NCBI GenBank assembly: GCA_007570915.1
Contig: RKSK01000141.1
Span: 1 to 5,487 of the forward strand
Reading direction: 5' to 3'
From: Cenarchaeum sp.
GTDB lineage: Archaea; Thermoproteota; Nitrososphaeria; Nitrososphaerales; Nitrosopumilaceae
DNA: 5,487 nucleotides
Shown here: piece by piece, positions 1-5,409 of the stretch
How positions within the stretch are numbered: position 1 is the first letter of the stretch
Layout of the letters: every line of letters starts with the position of its first letter
Notes under the pieces: generated by a model
Seen by the model: the letters and a program-made list of their open reading frames with translations, nothing else
Databases searched by the model: none
What the model was told of the DNA's origin: nothing
Position numbers and translations under genes: made by a program

Positions 1-10
1 CGGGATTTTC

Positions 11-18
11 TATTTAAG
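11..18 (+). promoter_or_regulatory. TATA-like box of the tetrapyrrole block
   Basis: TATTTAAG is the only A/T-rich patch before the first gene; the rest of the upstream sequence is nearly pure G/C. Its centre lies about 33 bp before the TTG start at 47. Archaeal transcription usually begins about 25 bp downstream of the TATA centre, so the mRNA would have a leader of only a few bases. No Shine-Dalgarno sequence lies just before the TTG. The spacing is slightly longer than at the other candidate boxes in this window. Confidence 0.55.
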
Positions 19-46
19 TTGGGGACGGCCGGCGCGCCCCGCGCCG

Positions 47-706
47 TTGATAGTCGACCTTGACCTGCGCGGCGCCAGGGCCGTGGTCGTGGGCGGCGGC
101 GGCGAGGCCCTGCGCAGGGCCCGCGCGCTTCTCGGCGAGGGCTGCAGCGTGACGGTCATGGGGGAGCGCGTCGACGCGCGCCTGGAGGGCATGGCCGGCG
201 AGCGCCTCGAGATACGGCGCGGGCGCCTCGGCGACGCGCGGGCCATACGCGGCTGCGGCGCGCGCGTCGTGGTCGCGGCCACGAGCGACGCGGCGCTAAA
301 CGCCGAGGTCGTGCGCGCGGCGCGGGCCGAGCCGAACTGCCTGGCGTACTCGTCAGACGGCGCGTCGCGCAGCGACTATGCGCATGTCGCCACCGCCGAG
401 CTCTCCCCGTCAGTCAGGCTCGCCGTGTCGACTGGCGGGAGGAGCCCCGTCATGGCCGCGGCCCTGCGGGAGCGCGCCGCCGCGGCCCTCGCGGGCCTCG
501 TCGGCGAGGAGGACGAGGCCATGATAGCGCTCCAGGCGGACATGCGCGAGGCCGCGCGGGGCCGCCTCGCCTCGCCCGGCGCGCGCAGGGGGTTCCTCAG
601 GGCCGTCGCCGCCGACGTCGGGGTAAAACGGTTAATAAGAGACGGCAGGGCAGGCGCCGCGCGAGACAGGGCAATGTCCATACTGGAGGCCACGGCAGGT
701 GCCTAG
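47..706 (+). CDS. precorrin-2 dehydrogenase / sirohydrochlorin ferrochelatase-like protein
   Basis: This 219-residue protein matches the N-terminal half of CysG and the Met8/SirC family: NAD-dependent oxidation of precorrin-2 to sirohydrochlorin, on the way to siroheme or cobalamin, in the cytoplasm. It opens with a Rossmann strand and glycine loop (VVVGGGGEALRR, about 13-24), followed by ATSDAALN (78-85), matching the ATDDxxVN stretch of CysG. STGGRSP at 128-134 is the family's S(T/S)GGxSP signature. Asp104 sits close to where CysG has its essential Asp104, in a locally different setting (YSSDG). There is no methyltransferase domain, so uroporphyrinogen methylation must be encoded elsewhere. 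The TTG start at 47 gives MIVDLDLRG, the expected family N-terminus; no ATG or GTG precedes it in frame. The 3' end overlaps hemA by 8 bp, implying co-transcription. Whether it also chelates iron cannot be read from sequence. Confidence 0.88.
   Translation: MIVDLDLRGARAVVVGGGGEALRRARALLGEGCSVTVMGERVDARLEGMAGERLEIRRGRLGDARAIRGCGARVVVAATSDAALNAEVVRAARAEPNCLAYSSDGASRSDYAHVATAELSPSVRLAVSTGGRSPVMAAALRERAAAALAGLVGEEDEAMIALQADMREAARGRLASPGARRGFLRAVAADVGVKRLIRDGRAGAARDRAMSILEATAGA
685..689 (+). promoter_or_regulatory. Shine-Dalgarno site for hemA
   Basis: GGAGG lies inside the end of the upstream gene, with 9 bases between it and the GTG at 699. It is a full match to the archaeal anti-Shine-Dalgarno core and favours GTG 699 over the in-frame GTG at 714. 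It fits the idea that operon-internal genes here use a ribosome site while promoter-proximal genes are leaderless. Confidence 0.6.
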
Positions 707-1949
707 GACCATAGTGAACGCGCGCGTGACGTTCCGCAAGTCGCCCATACACGTCATGGAGCAGTTCACCTTCCGCAACGTCGCCTCGGCCCTCTCGGCG
801 TTTCGCGCGCACGCGGGCCTGGACGAGTGCGTCATTGTGCAGACGTGCAACAGGGTGGAGGTGTACGGCGCCGCGGAGTCCTGCAGCGAGGAGCGCATAA
901 AGCGCGCGTGGGCCTCGCTGGCCGGCCTCGACGAGGGCGCGTTTGGGGGCAACATGGAGTTTTGCGAGAGCCGCGAGGCCATAGGCCACCTGCTGCGCGT
1001 CGCCTCTGGCCTCGACTCGATGGTCCTCGGCGAGGAGCAGGTCCTCGGGCAGGTGAGGCACTCGATAGCCGAGGCGCGCGAGTGCGGCTCGTCGGGGCGC
1101 GTCCTCAACACGGCCTTTGACCGCGCCGTGCGCCTCGGCGCGCGCGTGAGGCAGGCCACGGGGATCAGCCGCGGGGGCGTCTCGGTCGGCTCGATGGCGG
1201 TACGCCTCGCCGAGGAGGCACACGGCGGCAGCCTCGAGGGCCGCCGCGTCCTGCTTATTGGGACCGGCGAGCTCGCCACGCTCGTCGCAAAGTCGCTCTC
1301 GCAGCGCGGGTACCGCTTTGGCGTGGCGAGCCGCACGCTGCGGCGGGCCGAGGCCTTTTGCGGCGCAGTCGGCGGGGAGGCCGTGAGGTTTGAGGACGCG
1401 CTGGGCGACTATGGCGCGTACTCGGTGATGTTTGTGGCCACGACGGCGCCCTACTTTATGGTGACTGCCGGCTCGCTCGGCGCGTCGCGCCGCGGCGGGC
1501 CAATGATGATAGTCGACCTCTCAAACCCGCGGACAGTCGACGAGCGCGTCGCCGGCCTTGACGGCGTGAGGCTCGTCAACCTCGACGAGATCGCCGGAAT
1601 CGTCGAGCGCAACGCGCGCGACCGCGAGTCGCAGGCGCGCGCCGCCGAGGGGATCGTCGACGGCGAGCTCGACGGCGTCGAGGCGTCGGTCCGCCGCCTC
1701 GGGGCCGAGCCGCTCATAGCCGAGGTCTTCAGGGGCGCCGAGGCCGTCAGGGAGCGCGAGCTGGCAAAGGCCCTCGCGATGCTCGGCGACGTTGACGCGC
1801 AGACGGCGCGGACCGTCGAGGACCTCACGCGCTCGATCATGGAGGGGATCGTCTCCGGCCCGATCGACCGAATAAGGCGCGCCTCGGAGGGCGGCGAGGA
1901 GGACGTCCTCGACGCCGCCTCGCGACTGTTCGGGCGCGGCGCAGACTAG
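699..1949 (+). CDS. hemA: glutamyl-tRNA reductase
   Basis: Reduces glutamyl-tRNA(Glu) to glutamate-1-semialdehyde with NADPH, the first committed step of the C5 route to 5-aminolevulinate, in the cytoplasm. At 416 residues it is full length for the family. The catalytic domain carries TCNRVEVY with the thioester-forming Cys50. His97 in GHLLRVASGLDSMVLGEEQ matches the conserved active-site histidine, and GLDSMVLGEEQVLGQV (104-119) is the family signature. SVGSMAVRLA (162-171) leads into the NADPH-binding Rossmann domain with GTGELA at 188-193. The C-terminal part, from roughly 315, is helical and charged, with LTRSIMEGIVSGPIDRIR typical of the dimerisation domain. GTG 699 is supported by the GGAGG site at 685-689; GTG 714 would remove five residues. 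The 8-bp overlap with the dehydrogenase suggests linked expression of the pathway entry and the siroheme/B12 branch. Confidence 0.96.
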   Translation: MPRTIVNARVTFRKSPIHVMEQFTFRNVASALSAFRAHAGLDECVIVQTCNRVEVYGAAESCSEERIKRAWASLAGLDEGAFGGNMEFCESREAIGHLLRVASGLDSMVLGEEQVLGQVRHSIAEARECGSSGRVLNTAFDRAVRLGARVRQATGISRGGVSVGSMAVRLAEEAHGGSLEGRRVLLIGTGELATLVAKSLSQRGYRFGVASRTLRRAEAFCGAVGGEAVRFEDALGDYGAYSVMFVATTAPYFMVTAGSLGASRRGGPMMIVDLSNPRTVDERVAGLDGVRLVNLDEIAGIVERNARDRESQARAAEGIVDGELDGVEASVRRLGAEPLIAEVFRGAEAVRERELAKALAMLGDVDAQTARTVEDLTRSIMEGIVSGPIDRIRRASEGGEEDVLDAASRLFGRGAD

Positions 1950-1951
1950 AG

Positions 1952-1960
1952 TTATATTAA
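1952..1960 (+). promoter_or_regulatory. TATA box of hemB
   Basis: TTATATTAA sits in the 32-bp gap between the hemA stop (1947-1949) and the hemB ATG (1982). Its centre is 26 bp before the ATG, the classic archaeal spacing for a leaderless transcript starting at or beside the start codon. This gives hemB its own promoter, so hemB and the small gene after it could be expressed apart from hemA, although read-through from hemA is also likely since no terminator is visible. Confidence 0.72.
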
Positions 1961-1969
1961 ATCCGGGGA

Positions 1970-1981
1970 GCGCGCGCGCGC
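1970..1981. repeat. alternating GC tract before the hemB start
   Basis: Twelve bases of strictly alternating G and C run right up to the hemB ATG. If the transcript starts about 25 bp after the TATA centre, this tract occupies the space between TATA box and start codon, and the initially melted DNA would be unusually GC-rich. Such tracts can adopt Z-form DNA, but in a genome this GC-rich it may be chance. Confidence 0.5.
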
Positions 1982-2965
1982 ATGCCGTATCCGGCCACGC
2001 GCCTGCGCCGGCTGCGCAGGTCCGAAAGCCTGCGCGAGCTCGCGCGCGAGGTGCGCCTTGACGCCGCTGACCTCGTCTGCCCAATGTTCGTCGACGAGTC
2101 CGGCCGGCGCTCCGGCATCGAGTCGATGCCCGGCCTCGCGAGGGTCGCGCCGCGCGACGTCGCCGGCGAGGCCGGCGCGATCCGCGGCCTCGGGATACGC
2201 GCCGTCATGCTCTTTGGCATACCGTCATCAAAGGACGCCGCCGGCAGCGCGGCGCACGCCGACGGCGGCGTGGTCCAGCGCGCGATCAGGGACATACGCG
2301 CCGAGCACGGCGACTCGCTTGCGATAATGGCCGACACGTGCCTCTGCCAGTACACGGACACGGGCCACTGCGGGATCGCCGGCGAGGGGGGGCGGATAGC
2401 GAACGACGCGAGCCTCGAGGCCCTCTCGCGCGTCGCCGTGAGCCAGGCCAGGGCGGGGGCCGACGTCGTCTCGCCGTCGGCAATGATGGACGGGCAGGTC
2501 GCGGCGATACGCGCGGCCCTTGACGCCGCGGGCCACGCCGACGTGGCGATAATGTCGCACTCGGCCAAGCACGCCTCGTCGTTCTATGCGCCGTTTCGCG
2601 ACGCGGCCTCGTGCGCGCCGCAGTTTGGCGACCGCCTCACGTACCAGGTCCCCTACACAAGCGCGCGCGCGGCAATGCAGGAGGTCGCCGCCGACGTCGA
2701 GGAGGGCGTCGACATTGTGATGATAAAGCCCGCGCTAGCCTACCTTGACATAATAGCCGAGGCGCGCAGGCGCTTTGACGTGCCGGTCGCCGCATACAGC
2801 GTGTCAGGCGAGTACGCCCTGGTCAAGGCCGCCGCCGAGCGCGGCATGGTCGACGGCGCCGCCGTCGCCATGGAGGCGCTGCACGCGATAAGGCGCGCCG
2901 GCGCGGGGATTATCGTGACATACTTTGCCAGGGAGGCCGCCGAGGCCCTGCGCGGCGCGCAATGA
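1982..2965 (+). CDS. hemB: porphobilinogen synthase (delta-aminolevulinic acid dehydratase)
   Basis: Condenses two 5-aminolevulinate molecules into porphobilinogen, the common pyrrole of heme, siroheme and cobalamin. At 327 residues it is normal length. The active-site zinc ligands are intact: DTCLCQYTDTGHCG with Cys120, Cys122 and Cys130, so it belongs to the zinc-cysteine class rather than the Asp-rich magnesium class. The two catalytic lysines are present: Lys196 in MSHSAKHASSFY and the Schiff-base Lys249 in IVMIKPALAYLDII. YSVSGEYAL follows as expected. The usual Tyr residues around the first lysine are His193 and His197 here; both lysines remain. The ATG at 1982 gives the typical MPYPATRLRRLR start and lies 26 bp after a TATA box, so a leaderless mRNA is likely. 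Its stop overlaps the start of the next gene (ATGA). The substrate precursor comes from hemA just upstream; hemL, which makes the 5-aminolevulinate, is not in the window. Confidence 0.97.
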   Translation: MPYPATRLRRLRRSESLRELAREVRLDAADLVCPMFVDESGRRSGIESMPGLARVAPRDVAGEAGAIRGLGIRAVMLFGIPSSKDAAGSAAHADGGVVQRAIRDIRAEHGDSLAIMADTCLCQYTDTGHCGIAGEGGRIANDASLEALSRVAVSQARAGADVVSPSAMMDGQVAAIRAALDAAGHADVAIMSHSAKHASSFYAPFRDAASCAPQFGDRLTYQVPYTSARAAMQEVAADVEEGVDIVMIKPALAYLDIIAEARRRFDVPVAAYSVSGEYALVKAAAERGMVDGAAVAMEALHAIRRAGAGIIVTYFAREAAEALRGAQ

Positions 2966-3264
2966 GGCCTGACTCGCGCTATGAGATAAGCAGGGCGCTA
3001 GACGAGCTCCCGCACATAGTCGGCGCGTCGTGCGCGACGGCCTCGTTTCGCGCCGCCGGCGAGCGCTCGCCGGCCCGCGACGAGTACCGCCGCCGCGCGG
3101 CGTCGTACTTTGGGGGGTTTGCGGGGCAGATTGCGCGCGACGGCGCGCTAGGGGGCCTGCGCGAGTACGTCAAGCGGCGGATCGCCTCCGAGTCCGAGCG
3201 CATACTCGCCGGCCAAAACCCCGAGGTCGAGCGCCGCTATGACCGCTATGTCGACTATGGCTGA
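2962..3264 (+). CDS. small protein of unknown function coupled to hemB
   Basis: I do not recognise a named family for this 100-residue product. Its ATG overlaps the hemB stop as ATGA, which normally means translational coupling and co-transcription. It looks soluble and mostly helical: no signal peptide, no membrane segment, many Arg and Glu residues, a single Cys24, and an aromatic C-terminus (YDRYVDYG). RRAASYFGGFAGQ at about 45-57 is the most distinctive stretch. Codon use (GAG, CGC, ATA, GCG) matches its neighbours, so there is no sign of recent transfer. The position suggests a tetrapyrrole-related or regulatory accessory role, but this is only guilt by association. I have a general impression that ammonia-oxidising archaea carry a short hypothetical gene near hemB; I could not check this. 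A coding call is supported by the overlap, the continuous codon bias and the length. Confidence 0.78.
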   Translation: MRPDSRYEISRALDELPHIVGASCATASFRAAGERSPARDEYRRRAASYFGGFAGQIARDGALGGLREYVKRRIASESERILAGQNPEVERRYDRYVDYG

Positions 3265-3277
3265 GGGAGCCTGCGCG

Positions 3278-3303
3278 GCCCCCCCGCGCCCCGCCAGGGG
3301 GGC
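3278..3303. repeat. GC hairpin between the hemB block and the zinc-protein gene
   Basis: A perfect 7-bp stem, GCCCCCC (3278-3284) against GGGGGGC (3297-3303), encloses a 12-base GC-rich loop and starts 13 bases after the stop of the preceding gene. It could mark the 3' end of the hemB transcript, but there is no T-run after it, and archaeal termination normally depends on T-rich sequence. It may instead be an RNA stability element or chance in GC-rich DNA. Confidence 0.4.
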
Positions 3304-3308
3304 AAGGG

Positions 3309-3314
3309 TAATAA
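3309..3314 (+). promoter_or_regulatory. weak TATA-like box for the zinc protein-pepF pair
   Basis: TAATAA is the only A/T patch in the 75-bp gap after the hemB block. Its centre lies about 28 bp before the ATG at 3340, the same spacing as the stronger boxes in this window, so a leaderless transcript for the zinc protein and the following peptidase is likely. The box departs from the canonical TTTATATA, hence only moderate confidence. Confidence 0.5.
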
Positions 3315-3339
3315 CTGCGCGCCGGGGGGCCTGCGCGCG

Positions 3340-3471
3340 ATGAAGGCAAGGTTCTCGGGGACATGCCCCGAGTGCGGCGGGCAGATAAAGGCCGGCAAGG
3401 AGATACTAAAGAACTCGCAGGAAAAGTGGGTCCACAAGGCGTGCTCTGACCTGCAGGACGAGATTCCCTGA
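3340..3471 (+). CDS. 43-residue zinc-ribbon-like mini-protein
   Basis: A short gene easily missed by length cut-offs. It begins MKARFSGTCPECGG, contains GKEILKNSQEKWVHKAC, and ends DLQDEIP before TGA. It has one CxxC knuckle (Cys9, Cys12) and, 19 residues later, HxxC (His32, Cys35), which together make a complete four-ligand zinc site (C-C-H-C). Lysine-rich loops (GQIKAGKEILK) and the WVH motif fit a nucleic-acid- or protein-binding zinc ribbon. From memory, ammonia-oxidising archaea encode similar tiny proteins starting MKAxFSGTCPECG; no function is known to me. A TATA-like box 28 bp upstream suggests leaderless expression. Its stop is only 10 bases before the peptidase ATG, so the two are probably one transcript. 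No rRNA or ribosomal-protein neighbours point to a ribosome role. Coding is supported by the ligand spacing and by lysine-rich content, unlike the Arg/Ala-rich noise of random frames here. Confidence 0.85.
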   Translation: MKARFSGTCPECGGQIKAGKEILKNSQEKWVHKACSDLQDEIP

Positions 3472-3473
3472 GG
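3470..3473 (+). promoter_or_regulatory. Shine-Dalgarno-like GAGG before pepF
   Basis: GAGG overlaps the stop codon of the zinc-protein gene and lies 8 bases before the ATG at 3482. No A/T-rich promoter element exists in the preceding 60 bases, so pepF probably depends on re-initiation or this short ribosome site on a shared transcript. Confidence 0.4.
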
Positions 3474-3481
3474 CGCCTGCG

Positions 3482-5245
3482 ATGGCACGAACCCCCAGGC
3501 CGGCGGCGCCGAGGACGGGGCCGTGGAGCCTCTCGGAGCTTCCCGGCCCGCGCGAGGCGGCCTCCGAGGAGCGCCGCCTGCGGCGGGCAGTCGCGGCGCT
3601 GGGCCGCTCGCGCCGCCTCCTCAGGCCGTCGATCACGGCCGCGCAGGTCCTCAAGATTGCCTCTCGCGTAGAGGCCATACACGACTCGATGGGCCGCATA
3701 CACGCGCACGCGGCGCTCTCGCACGCGGCCGACACGCGCTCGGAGGCCGCCGCGGCGCGCCTTGCGGCCGCCGAGCGGCTCGCCGCGCAGGTCTCCAACG
3801 AGATGCTCTTCTTTGAGCAGTGGTGGAAGGTGGGCCTCAACGAGCGCAGCGCGCGGCGCATCCTCTCCGGCCTCGGGGGCCTCAGGGGGCACTTTGCGCA
3901 CATGAGGCTCATGGCCCGCCACACGCTGCCCGAGGAGCAGGAGCGCATCATCAACATCATGGGCGTGACGGGCACGTCGGCGCTTGTGCGCCTCTATGAC
4001 CGGCTCACGTCGGCATACGAGTACAGGGTGGGCAGGAGGGCCATGGGGCGCGAGGAGCTCTCCGCGCTAGTCCGCAGCCCGCGCGCGTCCGTGCGCCGCG
4101 CTGCGTACAGGGCGCTCCTCTCAAAGTTTGCCGCAAACAGGGGCACGCTGGCAGACATTTACTCTAGCGTCGCCTCCGAATGGGCAAGCGTAGAGGTGGG
4201 CCTCCGCTCGCACGCATCGCCAATCTCGGTGCGCAACATGGCAAACAACGTCGACGACCGCACGGTCTCGGCGCTCCTGCGCGCATGCGAGGGCGGCGCG
4301 CCCGTCTTTAGGAGGTTCTTTGCGGCAAAGGCCAGGGTGCTCGGCCTCAAGAAGATGCGGCGCTATGACCTGTACGCCCCCGTGCCCGGGGGGCAGGCGC
4401 GCAACTCGTACGCCGAGGCGACAAGGCGCGTCCTCGGCGCAATGGGCGACTTTAGCCCCAAGATGGCCGGCATGGCAAGGCGCGTCATAGAGTCCTGCCA
4501 CGTCGACTCGGAGGTGCGCAAGGGCAAGCGCGACGGCGCGTTTTGCAGCACGGTCACGCCGCGCCTTGACCCGTACGTCCTGCTCAGCTTCACGGGGACG
4601 GTGGAGGACACGTTTACGCTTGCCCACGAGCTCGGCCACGCGGTCCACAGCGTCGCGGCCTCGTCGCAGTCGATACTCGCGCAAGAGGCGCCCCTGCCGC
4701 TCGCCGAGACGGCCTCGACCTTCTCGGAGGCGCTCTTGCACGACTCTCTCATGGAAGGCGCGCCGCCGGCGCGCCGCCGCGCAATGCTCTCGGCAAGGCT
4801 AGACTCGCTGTACGCAACCGTGATGCGCCAGTCGTTCTTTACGCTCTTTGAGCAGCGCGCGCACAAGATGGTCTCGTCTGGCGCCGCGGCCGGCGAGATC
4901 TCGGCCGAGTACGCAAGGGGACTGCGCGCGCAGTTTGGCCCCTCAGTCGACGTCTCTGCCGACTTTGCCGACGAGTGGGTGGCCATACCCCACTTTTACC
5001 ACGCGCCGTTTTACTGCTATGCGTACTCGTTTGGCTGCCTCATGGCCCTTGCGCTCTCGGCGAGGCGGGCCGCGGAGGGCCCCGCGTTTGCCCCGACATA
5101 CATGGGCATACTCGCCGCAGGAGGCTCTGAAAAGCCCGAGGACCTAATGGCCCGCCACGGCTTTGACATTGGGCGCGCCTCGTTCTGGAGGTCGGGGATG
5201 GACTATGTCGCGCGGCAGGCCCGAGAGCTGGAGAGGTTGAGATGA
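3482..5245 (+). CDS. pepF: M3-family oligoendopeptidase (PepF-like zinc metallopeptidase)
   Basis: A 587-residue cytoplasmic zinc endopeptidase that would cut short peptides, probably recycling proteasome or other protease products. Length is normal for oligoendopeptidase F (roughly 560-610). There is no signal peptide or membrane segment. The N-terminus has PWSLSELPG (13-21), matching the W-(D/S)-LS-(D/E)-L opening of the family, then a long helical lobe to about 190 that caps the substrate channel. The catalytic core holds HELGHAVH with zinc ligands His382 and His386 and catalytic Glu383. The third ligand is Glu409 in LAETASTFSEALL, 23 residues after the second His, as expected for M3B enzymes. 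Near the C-terminus, IPHFYHAPFYCYAYSFG (503-519) supplies the conserved His/Tyr cluster (His504, Tyr511, Tyr513) that lines the active site in this family. The enzyme appears intact. The ATG follows the zinc-protein stop by 10 bases; no separate promoter is seen. Confidence 0.95.
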   Translation: MARTPRPAAPRTGPWSLSELPGPREAASEERRLRRAVAALGRSRRLLRPSITAAQVLKIASRVEAIHDSMGRIHAHAALSHAADTRSEAAAARLAAAERLAAQVSNEMLFFEQWWKVGLNERSARRILSGLGGLRGHFAHMRLMARHTLPEEQERIINIMGVTGTSALVRLYDRLTSAYEYRVGRRAMGREELSALVRSPRASVRRAAYRALLSKFAANRGTLADIYSSVASEWASVEVGLRSHASPISVRNMANNVDDRTVSALLRACEGGAPVFRRFFAAKARVLGLKKMRRYDLYAPVPGGQARNSYAEATRRVLGAMGDFSPKMAGMARRVIESCHVDSEVRKGKRDGAFCSTVTPRLDPYVLLSFTGTVEDTFTLAHELGHAVHSVAASSQSILAQEAPLPLAETASTFSEALLHDSLMEGAPPARRRAMLSARLDSLYATVMRQSFFTLFEQRAHKMVSSGAAAGEISAEYARGLRAQFGPSVDVSADFADEWVAIPHFYHAPFYCYAYSFGCLMALALSARRAAEGPAFAPTYMGILAAGGSEKPEDLMARHGFDIGRASFWRSGMDYVARQARELERLR

Positions 5246-5247
5246 AT

Positions 5248-5283
5248 GGGAGCCGGCGCCCAACGCACCGGACGCCGGCCCCC
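5248..5283. repeat. hairpin just after pepF (possible transcript 3' end)
   Basis: Two bases after the pepF stop an inverted repeat pairs GCCGGCG (5252-5258) with CGCCGGC (5273-5279) around a 14-base loop. Beyond one A-C mismatch it is extended by GGG (5248-5250) pairing with CCC (5281-5283). It would be a very stable RNA stem. There is no T-run behind it, so it is not a classical terminator; it could protect the 3' end of the pepF mRNA or define processing. Its right arm overlaps the first copy of the 13-bp direct repeat. Confidence 0.5.
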
Positions 5284-5290
5284 TGTGCCC
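5278..5290. repeat. 13-bp direct repeat, copy 1
   Basis: GCCCCCTGTGCCC, identical to the copy at 5358-5370 and in the same orientation, 80 bp apart start to start. This copy overlaps the right arm of the hairpin following pepF. It may be an operator half-site or a duplicated remnant. Confidence 0.55.
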
Positions 5291-5334
5291 CATACGGTTT
5301 GAAGCGATGCCGAGGGGGGTGCCTGCGCACTATG

Positions 5335-5341
5335 ATTTAAG
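5335..5341 (+). promoter_or_regulatory. upstream TATA-like box, alternative promoter for the right-edge gene
   Basis: ATTTAAG within an A/T patch resembles the box ahead of the first gene of the window (TATTTAAG). A transcript from here would start near 5363, beside an in-frame GTG at 5365 and ahead of an in-frame ATG at 5383, giving a longer form of the truncated gene. It competes with the box at 5379. Confidence 0.4.
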
Positions 5342-5357
5342 GGTATAGCCAGGGCGC

Positions 5358-5370
5358 GCCCCCTGTGCCC
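5358..5370. repeat. 13-bp direct repeat, copy 2
   Basis: GCCCCCTGTGCCC again. This copy ends 8 bases before the TATA-like box at 5379 and partly overlaps the palindrome GGGCGCGCCC (5352-5361). Being next to the BRE/TATA region, it is placed where an archaeal regulator could block or help TFB/TBP binding. Confidence 0.55.
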
Positions 5371-5378
5371 GCAAAACG

Positions 5379-5384
5379 ATATAT
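5379..5384 (+). promoter_or_regulatory. TATA box of the truncated right-edge gene
   Basis: ATATAT is preceded by an A-rich patch (AAAA, 5373-5376) in the place of a BRE. Its centre is 28 bp before the TTG at 5410, the leaderless spacing also seen at hemB and the zinc-protein gene. It overlaps an alternative in-frame ATG at 5383, so it cannot serve that longer form. Confidence 0.6.
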
Positions 5385-5409
5385 GCGCGCGCCCAGGCCC
5401 CATTGCGAC

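Noticed and set aside
632..1336. 234-codon minus-strand frame opposite hemA
   Set aside because: Fully antisense to conserved hemA motifs, with Ser/Arg/Pro-rich composition and no promoter or ribosome site that I can see.
1521..2084. 187-codon minus-strand frame spanning the hemA-hemB junction
   Set aside because: It crosses two firm genes and a promoter region, and the product has no domain features.
3278..3303. Intrinsic terminator after the hemB block
   Set aside because: The stem is perfect but lacks the T-rich tail that archaeal termination requires, so it is recorded only as a hairpin.
3170..3922. 250-codon open frame on the minus strand across the zinc protein and the start of pepF
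   Set aside because: It lies antisense to two genes with clear motifs, its product is low-complexity Arg/Pro/Gly-rich, and it shows no recognisable domain. Long false frames are expected at this GC content.
4363..4986. 207-codon minus-strand frame within pepF
   Set aside because: Antisense to the HExxH region; the Ser/Ala/Arg composition is typical of a mirrored frame.
5246..5409. tRNA or small structured RNA gene in the gap after pepF
   Set aside because: No T-loop (GGTTCRA-type) or acceptor pairing was found, and no complete C/D-box pair; only the single hairpin and the direct repeat are supported.
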